Source: Aegilops tauschii subsp. strangulata
Taxonomy: Eukaryota; Streptophyta; Magnoliopsida; Poales; Poaceae
Length of the DNA: 64,000 bases
Reading direction: 5' to 3'
NCBI RefSeq assembly: GCF_002575655.3
Contig: NC_053037.3
Location: forward strand, 252,683,135 to 252,747,134
Both the position numbers and the translations under genes were made by a program. This document shows, one piece after another, positions 55,457 through 64,000 of this stretch. The notes beneath the pieces were generated by a model. The model saw nothing but the letters and a program-made list of their open reading frames with translations. It made no database searches and was not told the DNA's origin. The first letter of the stretch is position 1, and each line of letters starts with the position of its first letter.

Positions 55457-56373
55457 TGATAGAGGCAAAGGTGTCCCGTCTTTCGATGAGATGATGGATA
55501 TCGCTTTGGTGGAAGTCGACTTTGACGATCCGACTACGACCGTGCGATGACCTCGCGCCTTAGCAATCGCTAAACCAACTCCGAGAGGTTATTGACCACG
55601 CCGGAGCACGATCAACCTGACCACGAGGGTCTGTTTCCTGCGAGCAAACGAAGAACAAGCAAGAAACTGAGATTGCAATCTGGATATTGCGAATATAAGA
55701 TGAAAGCTTTATTGATCAAGGTGGGGTTCTGTGACGCCTTTGTCTGGTCGTTGAACACAAACGAAGTACGCGAAGTTGCAGCTATGGCAAACTTTTAATC
55801 TAAACAAAACCCAAAGTCTAAACGACGCCCTAAGGGCTGTATTTATGGAGGAAGAGGGGGGAATTTCGTGGCCCTTGGGGAAGGGGTCCGAAACCAACCC
55901 TATCTCTTGTTTCCCCACACATACAGACTCTAAAAATAGCCTATACTCAAGTATTTCGAAATTACATGGGCCTGGCCCAATAATAAGGTGACGCAGCACC
56001 TAGAATAGCCTCTGGACGAAAGTTATGAAGTAGCATCTTGTATATTTCGTCCAAGGCATCATGCACGCATTATGGTGGCTTCAATGTCCTGAAATCATCA
56101 CTTGTAACTCCGTTCTTGTCCCCCATGCGCATGCCATCATCTCCATTCTTGTTCTTGCTCCAATGTCAATCCTTCTCAAAGCTAGGCCCTTCATTTGTAA
56201 GCAAAACAAATGTATCCAATTTAGGCAACATCATATTCTCATGAACATTAGAATCATTACCAAGAAACGAAAGTACCTGCTAATTTAATTGGCGTGCGCG
56301 AGCTCTAGTAATTGGTCCAGTATGTATAGCAGCAGGGGCTGTCAGTGTAACAATGGTTTTGATGTCCTCATCA
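55457..56373 (-). repeat. 3' LTR of copy K
   Basis: It is 917 bp in inverse orientation with both termini intact (TGATAG...CCTCATCA on plus). It follows the polypurine tract on minus (56374-56386 region). Confidence 0.93.
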
Positions 56374-58910
56374 TCCTCTCCTTCTTGAAATGAAGTCGTC
56401 CTCGACGGAAGCTCATCTCCCTCACCCAAATAAGGCTTCAAATCTGCAATGTTAAAAGTGGGACTAACCCCAAAATCTGCAGGCAGCACAAGTTTATATG
56501 CATTATCATTTATTTTCTCTAACACCTTAAAAGGACCATCAGCACGTGGCATTAGCTTTGATTTGCGCAAATCAGGAAATCTATCCTTACGCAAATGTAA
56601 CCAAACAAGATATCCAGGTGCAAACACAACATGTTTTCTACCCTTATCTCCAGCAAGTTTATATTTAGCATTCATACGCTCAATGTTTTCCTTAGTTAAC
56701 TGATGCATTTTTAAGATCAATTCAGCACGTTGTTTAGCATCAAAATTAACCTTCTCCGAAGATGGAAGAGGCAACAAATCAATAGGTGCACGAGGTAGGA
56801 AACCATACACAATTTCAAAAGGGCACATCTTAGTAGTAGAATGCAATGAACGATTATAAGCAGCTCAATATGAGGCAAGCATTCTTCCCACATTTTCTTA
56901 TTATTCTTCAAAACAGCCCTAAGCATAGTAGACAATGTTCTATTGACTACTTCAGTTTGTCCATCAGTTTGGGGGTGACAAGTAGTACTAAAAAGCAGTT
57001 TAGTCCCCAACTTAGCCCATAAACATCTCAAAAAGTGGCTAAGAAATGTAGTATCACGATCTGAAACAATAGTATTTGGCACACCATGCAAACGAATAAT
57101 TTCACGGAAGAACAAATCAGCAACATTAACAGCATCATCGCTTTTATGACATGGTATAAAGTGTGCCATTTTTGAGAATCTATCCACGACAACAAATATG
57201 CTATCCCTCCCCTTCTTTGTTCGAGGTAAACATAAAACAAAGTCCATAGATATATCCTCCAAAGGAACACTAGGTACAGGCAAAGGTCGTGACTTAGCTT
57301 TTTGACATGTAGTGCAGCGAGCAACAAAACGCTCAACATCCCGTCTCATCTTTGGCCAAAAGAAATGTGTAGCAAGTACGTCCTCCGTCTTCTTCACGCC
57401 AAAGTGTCCCATTAATCCTCCTCCATGCGCCTCCTGCAACAACAAAAGACGAAGAGAGCTAGCTGGAATGCATAGCTTTTTAGCACAAAACACAAATCCA
57501 TCATTAACGACAAACTTGTTCCAGGTTCTTCCTTCTTTACAATTCTACAAAACATCTTTAAAATCAGCATCATGCACATATTGATCTTTGATGGTCTCCA
57601 AACCAAATATTTTGAAGTCAAGTTGTGAAAGCATAGTATAGCGACAAGACAATGCATCAGCAATAACATTTTCTTTACCCTTCTTGTGTTTAATGACATA
57701 AGGGAAAGTTTCAATGAATTCAACCCATTTAGCATGTCTACGATTCAGTTTAGCTTGACTTTTAATATGTTTCAAAGATTCATGATCAGAATGTATAACA
57801 CACCTCCTAATCCAATTCCACTAGCATCACATTCAAGCTCAAAAGTCTTATTAAAATCAGGAAGTTGGAGTAAAGGAGCATGTGTCAACTTATCTTTCAA
57901 TACCGTGAAGGCTTCTTCCTGTGCGGTACCCCAAACAAAAGGCACATCCTTCTTTGTAAGCGCGTTGAGAGGTGCAGCAATGGTGCTAAAATCTCTCACA
58001 AAACGCCTATAGAAACCAGCGAGTCCAAGAAAACTCCGCACTTGTGTGACCGTTTTGGGCTGCGGCCAACTCTCAATAGCTTAAATCTTGGCTTTATCAA
58101 CTTCAATTCCCTGTGGAGTAACAACATAGCCAAGAAAAGATACTCGGTCGGTGCAAAAGGTGCACTTCCCAAGGTTTCCAAACAAACGTGCATAAGCAGA
58201 GCAATAAAAAGAGCACGTAAATGTTCCAAATGTTCTTCCAAAGATTTGCTATAAATCAGTATATCATCAAAATAGACTACCACAAATCGTCCAATGAAAG
58301 CACGTAAAACTTCGTTCATTAGTCTCATGAAAGTACTAGGTGCATTAGTTAACCCAAAAGGCATGACTAACCACTCATATAAACCAAACTTAGTTTTAAA
58401 TGCAGTTTTCCATTCATCTCCCAATTTCATACGAATTTGATGGTATCCACTACGCAAATCAACTTTGGAGAATATTGTAGAGCCACTCAATTCATCAAGC
58501 ATATCATCTAGCCTAGGAATAGGATGACGATAACGAATAGTAATATTATTAATGCCTCTACAATCAACACACATACGCGACGTACCATCCTTTTTAGGCA
58601 CTAGTATAATAGGAACAACACAAGGACTAACAGATTCGCGTATATAACCTTTGTCGAGCAACTCCTGTACTTGACGCACAATCTCCTTCGTCTCCTCTGG
58701 ATTGGTACGGTATGGTGCACGGTTGGGTAGCGATGCACCGGGAATTAAGTCAATTTGATGCTCAATCCCTCGAATAGGTGGTAATCCCGGTGGCACGTCT
58801 TGTGGGAAGACGTCAGCGAACTCCTGCAAAATGTTAGTGACAGCGGGGGCAAAGAGGAAGGCACGTCCTCGAATGAAAATAATGCCTCTTTGCACACAAA
58901 AGCATAGCAA
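56280..58910 (-). pseudogene. pol: pol of copy K (RT, RNase H, integrase)
   Basis: From right to left: RT ([28 protein letters not shown] near 58275) open to about 58000 with a frame change; RNase H cut by a deletion of about 135 bp near 57798 at a shared TGTTAT; TAG at 57545-57547 in place of Gln. The integrase finger and core have a 24-bp in-frame deletion after CQKAKSR, and a 1-bp deletion near 56862 shifts the frame. The GPF module follows. The LTR-coded tail stops early at 56280 (LN then TAG). Confidence 0.88.
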
Positions 58911-59936
58911 ACAGATTTGCTGAAATCTAGCTCATCAATATCAGATTTTGTGGCAAGTAAACATGCACTTTTCAATTTAATTTCAGAAACAACACTAGAT
59001 GGTTTATTATTAGGTTTCATTTGTTGCTCAAATTCTTTTGCCACAATCTGATTTTCACTCTTATTTTTCTCCTGTTTTGCTTTATTAGCTCTATTAATGT
59101 CATCTTTCAAAATGGAATCAGGAGTCATAGGAAGCAAAGTAATATTTTTATCCTTATGAACAACAGTATACTGATTGTTTCTACCATGGTGTACAGAATT
59201 TTTATCAAATTGCCATGGTCTACCAAGTAATAAGGAACATGCTTGCATGGGTACCACATCACAATCAACATAATCAGCATATGTAGAGATACTAAAATGC
59301 ACACGAACAGGACGTGTTACCTTAACCTTGCCGCTATTGTTGAACCATTGGATGTAGTAATGATGTGGATGTGGTCTTGTGGTGAGAGATAGCTTCTCCA
59401 CCATCTCCATGCTAGCCAAGTTGTTACAGCTCCCTCCATCTATGATGACGCGAACAGAATGTTCCTTCACAACTCCCTTTGTATGGAACAAATTATGCCT
59501 CTGATTTTGCTCTGCTTGTGTGACCTGCACACTCAAAACACGTTGAGCAACTAAACATTCATACCTGTCAGCGTCTTCAGGAGCCATGTATTGTGTCTCA
59601 TTTTCAGAATCATCTCCACCATGTTCTTCACGTGTAATAAGAGCCAAAGTCTCCTCATCATAGTCACTAGCGGACTCATACCCACCATCCTCAGTAGCAA
59701 TCATTACACGCTGAGATTTGCATTCTCTCGCATAATGTCCTCTTCCCTTACAACGACGACAAATAATATCACTTGTGTGCCCTGTCGATGCCATAGAAGA
59801 AGAAGAGCTCTATGCAGGCCCGGCAGGTGCGCTCTTGGCAGATAGTGGTGGTTGTGCCTGCTTTCTTGTATCACGGCTGGAGGTGAAACCTGATGGAGGT
59901 GCTGGTGCAGTGGAAGTAGAAGATGCACGCGGTTGT
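58745..59936 (-). pseudogene. gag-pol: gag C-terminus and protease of copy K
   Basis: On minus the frame enters from copy L's insertion site in the Ser/Pro linker (codons TPRAS), has TAG at 59810-59812 in place of Gln, then is open through the CCHC knuckle (CRRCKGRGHYAREC, near 59750) and the protease (IIDGGSCNNLAS). It passes into the RT linker until a frameshift near 58850 (altered C-run in CTTTGCCCCC). The protease looks intact. Confidence 0.86.
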
Positions 59937-60854
59937 TGATGAGGACATCAATACAATTATTACACCCACAGTCCCTGCTGCTATACATACTGGACCAATT
60001 ACTAGAGCTCGCGCACGCCAATTAAATTACTAGGTACTTTCGTTTCTTGCTAATGATTCTAATGTTCATGAGAATATGATGCTGCCTAAATTGGATACAT
60101 TTGTTTTGCTTACAAATGAAGGGCCTAGCTTTGAGAAGGATGAACATTGGAGCAAGAACAAGCATGGAGATGATGGCATGCGCATGGGGAACAAGAACGG
60201 AGTTACAAGTGATGATTTCAGGACGTTGAAGCCACCATAATGCGTGCATGAAGCCTTGGACGAAATATACAAGATGCTACTTCATAACTTTCGTCCAGAG
60301 GCTATTCTAGGTGCTGCGTCACCTTATTATTGGGCCAGGCCCATGTAATTTCGAAATACATAAGTATAGGCTGTTTTTAGAGTCCGTATGTGTGGGGAAA
60401 CAAGAGATAGGGTTGGTTTCGGACCCCTTCCTCAAGGGCCACGAAATTCCCCCCCTCTTCCTCCATATATACAGCCCTTAGGGCGTCGTTTAGACGTCGG
60501 GTTTTGTTTAGATTAAAAGTTCGCCATAGCTGCAACTTCGCGTACTTCGTTTGTGTTCAGCGACCAGACAAAGGCGTCACAGAACCCCACCTTGATCAAT
60601 AAAGCTTTCATCTTATATTCGCAATATCCAGATTGCAATCTCAGTTTCTTGCCTGTTCTTCGTTTGCTCGCAGGAAACAGACCCTCGTGGTCAGGTTGAT
60701 CGTGCTCCGGCGTGGTCGATAACCTCTCGGAGTTGGTTTAGCGATTGCTAAGGCGCGACGTCCTCGCACGTTCGTAGTCGGATCGTCAAAGTCGACTTCC
60801 ATCAAAGCGATATTCATCATCTCATCGAAAGACGGGACACCTTTGCCTCTATCA
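59937..60854 (+). repeat. 5' LTR of copy L
   Basis: It is 918 bp, TGATGAGGACATC...CTCTATCA. TATATA lies at 60466-60471 and AATAAA at 60598-60603. It is close to the copy E5 LTRs. Confidence 0.94.
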
Positions 60855-62009
60855 AGTGGTATCAGATTTCCATGTTGCTCGGTGAGATTTTACAGTTTTT
60901 CGTAGTTTAGATCGAGTCTGTTCTTCATACCTACAGTCCACGAAAAAGCCACAAAAAAAAAAATTAGGGTTAGTTCATCATATCCGAACCAATCTGAGCC
61001 TTTGCATAATCTTTTTAGGGTTTTTGCTTTGTTGAATTTGCGGTTGCATCGTCGTGTCAAGTTGCTGGTCTTAGAGTCTAGTCTTTTAGAGTTTCGAGTT
61101 CTGGTCATAAGTTGTCACGCCGCCGCCGCACCATCATCATCGCCTTGCCATCTACCACCATTGCTTATCCGCCACCGCTTTGAATCCGTATCCATATACC
61201 ACCACCGCTGCCATATACTACCGCCATATATCCACCACCAATCCGAGTTCTTTTCATAGTCGGTTTGTTTTAGAGATCCATATATTTTTCCGTTTCGTGT
61301 TTTCCTTGCCTGAGGTCTCGGAAAAAAAAAAAAAAATTTCGGCAACCCAAAATATTTTTTCCCTATCCTATTTTTAGGCCCCGGGTAGTGTTTTGAGACA
61401 CTCGCCATCATAGTGATTTTTTGTCGCACTTTTTCGTCGTCGCTGCTCTGATTTCCGAAAAAAAAAATAGTCAAAAAATTTTGTGCCCATCCTGTCAGTT
61501 TGACCTGGGAAGAGTTTTGAGACACTCGCCATTATAGTGATTTTTTCGAAAAAAAAAAAAGAAAAAGGAGGAGCGCAAAAAAAAAAAAAAAGAGCGAAAA
61601 AAAAAATTCCTGAGTGTGCTTTTCCCTTGTTTACGTGCAGCGCCGTGATTTTGTTAGTGTTCTAGGCTCGCGTCTCTAGCACGGTCTAGCCTAGGACCAG
61701 CACAGTACCGTCGTTGAGCGTTTATTCAACTTTGCATCTCTGAATTGATTATTGCTTACCATTTTGCTACCATATTATAAGCCTTCCCAGCTCCACATAA
61801 GTCTACATCGTGCGTTGGACTCTCCCTGGTAATCGCTATATCCAAGCTTTGAGAGTTTTTGACTACAACGGTTGCCGATCACCACCTGCTGCTGGGTAAG
61901 AACTGGTAAGAATTTGAGATTCGCTTGAAGGTTTTGTGACACACCACCATCCCACCACTTCTAGTAGTCTGCAGGATCATATTCTTTTGTGTTTCTATTG
62001 CTGCTAACC
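60855..62009 (+). other. primer site and leader of copy L
   Basis: The primer site AGTGGTATCAGATTTCCATG is at 60855-60874. The VNTR is reduced to little more than one unit (about 61180-61230). Long A-runs occur at 61320-61336 and 61545-61610. A possible leader intron, GTAAGAATTTGAG...TCTGCAG, ends near 61974. No gene is seen. Confidence 0.8.
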
Positions 62010-64000
62010 ATGGCAGGTTCACAAGCCGATGAGACTGATTGGGCGAACATGACGAACAAGGAGTTGCATGATAAATTTCAGCAAATGATGAGTGGCCAGG
62101 TGGGAGATGTGCTAAACAGATTTGAAGAGGCTATGGAGAAGATAGATGCCGTGGAGAAGTCGTTTGAGACAAAGCTGGATAACAAGTTTACTGAATTACT
62201 AAAGCGTCTTCCCCAACCACCACCGGCTGCACATGTCGCACCTCTACAACAACAACAACCACATCTCCAACGCCGCCTTCCAAATCAAGTGGGACGGGCA
62301 CAGCGCGTTCCAATTGAGATTGGTCAAAATTCGGGTGCTGCTGTCCCTACTGTTGATGCTTCTTTGGCTCCTGCTCCTGCGGCGGCTGAGGAGGATGGCG
62401 ATTATGCGGGCGATTATGAGGATGAGGTTGATCAAAATCAGAACTACGTGCAGCCACCAGCACCACCACCAGCAGGTCGACCTCAGGTATATATTCGCAA
62501 CGGTAGGCCGGCACCACCACCTCAGGTACGAGATCATGACCATCTCCCTAAACTGAAATTGAATATTCCACCATTTGAGGGTAGATATGTTCCTGATATA
62601 TATCTTACTTGGGAGTTAGAAACTGAACAACGATTTACATGTTTACAATATCCTGAGGAGAGACGTGTTCCTGCTGCTGTTTGTGCTTTCACTAGCTTTG
62701 CATGTGTTTGGTGGTCTGAACATTGTAGATTATATCCTGTTCCAGCTACTTGGGCTGCTTTGAAAACTGCTATGCGTACTCGTTGGGTTCCACCATATTA
62801 TCAACGTGAATTACTTCAAAAATTGCAGCGTTTAAGACAAGGAAAAAATTCTGTAGAAGAATATTATCAGGAATTACAAACTGGCATGATTAGATGTGGT
62901 ATTGTTGAGGAGAATGAAGCTATGCTTGCACGTTTTATGGGTGGATTAAATAAAGAGATTCAGACCATTCTAGAGTATAAGGATTATAATAATATCACTC
63001 GTTTATTCCATCTTGCTTGTAAAGCTGAACGTGAAGTGCAGGATCGACAGCCATTGGCGCGAACTAACTTTTCTGCAGGTCGACCTTCATCATGGACACC
63101 GCGTGCATCTTCTACTTCCACTTCACCATCACCTCCATCAGGTGCCACCTCCAGCCGTGATACAAGAAAGCAGGCACAACCACCACTCTCTGCCAAGAGC
63201 ACACCTGCCGGGCCTGTGCAGAGCTCTTCTTCTTCCATGGCATCGACAGGGCACACAAGTGATATTATTTGTCGTCGTTGTAAGGGAAGAGGACATTTTG
63301 CGAGAGAATGCAAATCTCAGCGTGTCATGATTGCTACTGAGGATGGTGGGTATGAGTCCGCTAGTGACTATGATGAGGAGACTTTGGCTCTTATTACACG
63401 TGAAGAACATGGTGGAGATGATTCTGAAAATGAGACGCAATACATGGCTCCTGAAGACGCTGACAGGTATGAATGTTTAGTTGCTCAACGTGTTTTGAGT
63501 GTGCAGGTCACACAAGCAGAGCAAAATCAGAGGCATAATTTGTTCCATACAAAGGGAGTTGTGAAGGAACGTTCTGTTCGCGTCATCATAGATGGAGGGA
63601 GCTGTAACAACTTGGCTAGCATGGAGATGGTGGAGAAGCTATCTCTCACCACAAGACCACATCCACATCCTTACTACATCCAATGGTTCAACAACAGCGG
63701 CAAGGTTAAGGTAACACGTACTGTTCGTGTGCATTTTAGTATCTCTACATATGCTGATTATGTTGATTGTGATGTGGTACCCATGCAAGCATGTTCCTTA
63801 TTACTAGGTAGACCATGGCAATTTGATAAAAATTCTGTACACCATGGTAGAAACAATCAGTATACTCTTGTTCATAAGGATAAAAATATTACTTTGCTTC
63901 CTATGACTCCTGATTCCATTTTGAAAGATGACATTAATAGAGCTAATAAAGCAAAACAGGAGAAAAATAAGAGTGAAAATCAGATTGTGGCAAAGGAATT
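62010..64000 (+). CDS. gag-pol: Gag-protease of copy L, apparently intact, partial at window end
   Basis: The ATG at 62010 (ACCATGG, MAGSQADETDWANM) opens a frame in which I see no stop to 64000, about 663 codons. It holds the coiled-coil-like N-terminus, Pro/Gln spacer, acidic EEDGDYAGDYEDE patch, capsid core (PPFEGRYVPDIYLTWELE), CCHC knuckle (CRRCKGRGHFAREC, near 63270) and aspartic protease (IIDGGSCNNLAS, near 63587). The final codons fall in the protease-RT linker (KSENQIVAKE). It is the only Family I gag in the window without a visible lesion apart from the truncated view, so it may come from a recently active copy. Confidence 0.85.
   Translation, partial: MAGSQADETDWANMTNKELHDKFQQMMSGQVGDVLNRFEEAMEKIDAVEKSFETKLDNKFTELLKRLPQPPPAAHVAPLQQQQPHLQRRLPNQVGRAQRVPIEIGQNSGAAVPTVDASLAPAPAAAEEDGDYAGDYEDEVDQNQNYVQPPAPPPAGRPQVYIRNGRPAPPPQVRDHDHLPKLKLNIPPFEGRYVPDIYLTWELETEQRFTCLQYPEERRVPAAVCAFTSFACVWWSEHCRLYPVPATWAALKTAMRTRWVPPYYQRELLQKLQRLRQGKNSVEEYYQELQTGMIRCGIVEENEAMLARFMGGLNKEIQTILEYKDYNNITRLFHLACKAEREVQDRQPLARTNFSAGRPSSWTPRASSTSTSPSPPSGATSSRDTRKQAQPPLSAKSTPAGPVQSSSSSMASTGHTSDIICRRCKGRGHFARECKSQRVMIATEDGGYESASDYDEETLALITREEHGGDDSENETQYMAPEDADRYECLVAQRVLSVQVTQAEQNQRHNLFHTKGVVKERSVRVIIDGGSCNNLASMEMVEKLSLTTRPHPHPYYIQWFNNSGKVKVTRTVRVHFSISTYADYVDCDVVPMQACSLLLGRPWQFDKNSVHHGRNNQYTLVHKDKNITLLPMTPDSILKDDINRANKAKQEKNKSENQIVAKE

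Larger units (their letters stand above)
55457..59936 (-). mobile_element. Family I copy K, inverted, gag interrupted by copy L
   Basis: Read on minus it is gag (from 59936), protease, RT, RNase H (partly deleted), integrase and 3' LTR (56373-55457). The remainder (gag N-terminus, leader, 5' LTR) should lie right of the window beyond copy L. Confidence 0.9.
59937..64000 (+). mobile_element. Family I copy L, 5' part (continues past the window)
   Basis: It has a 5' LTR, primer site, leader and gag-protease in plus orientation, inserted head-to-head in the gag of copy K. The left flank is GTTGT. No 3' end is in view. Confidence 0.92.

Overview
This is plant (grass) DNA made almost wholly of nested LTR retrotransposons. 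I see no host protein-coding gene, tRNA or rRNA that I can support. The repeat types suggest a Triticeae genome (wheat, Aegilops, barley, rye). They include CRM/CRW-like Ty3-gypsy elements whose pol reading frame runs into the 3' LTR, a Fatima-like gypsy LTR beginning TGAGGGAGTCCTGGAT, a Tat-type gypsy element and a 76-bp Stowaway MITE. CRM-like elements inserted into one another usually mark centromeric or pericentromeric chromatin; that placement is inferred, and the species cannot be fixed from sequence alone.

Family names used here: Family I has a 917-bp LTR (TGATGAGGACATC...CTCTATCA), an initiator-Met-type primer site and a single gag-pol frame. Family II has a roughly 1.0-1.1 kb LTR (TGATGCGGAGCATCCC...CACCCTACRTCA). 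Family III has a roughly 890-bp LTR (TGATGAGGACATGACTACC...CTCGCCTCYATCA). All three look CRM-related. Letters A-L name individual copies.

Layout: 1-1043 is the 3' end of Family I copy A, which sits in the gag of inverted copy B (1044-3466). A Family III 3' end follows (3467-4503), then a decayed Tat-like element G (4504-7633) and a Fatima-like element H (7634-10736). Next come a truncated inverted Family I LTR (10737-11595) and a Family III 5' part (11596-13555). Copy C (13556-20424) is a hybrid with mismatched LTRs and no target-site duplication (TSD), and it abuts inverted copy D (20425-22502). Family II copy E (22499-31110) is interrupted by Family I copy F (23284-29615, TSD ACTAC). A degenerate tandem-repeat block (31111-32239 and 39824-41365) is split by the best-preserved complete Family I copy, named E5 (32240-39823, TSD CTATC). 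Family II copy E2 (41366-54577) is interrupted by Family I copy I (42973-49671), which has lost its 3' end and is fused in frame to the Family II gag. Inverted LTR J (54578-55456) carries the MITE. Inverted copy K (55457-59936) is interrupted by plus-strand copy L (59937-64000), whose gag frame looks intact to the window edge.

Function: where they survive, the reading frames encode retrotransposition proteins: Gag with a CCHC knuckle, aspartic protease, reverse transcriptase (YFDD), RNase H, and integrase with an HHCC finger and a GPF module. The C-terminal integrase tail is encoded across the polypurine tract and into the LTR. Most copies carry a few stops or frameshifts. The more interesting content is the junctions: hybrid elements, chimeric LTRs, microhomology deletions, and repeated head-to-head insertion into gag.
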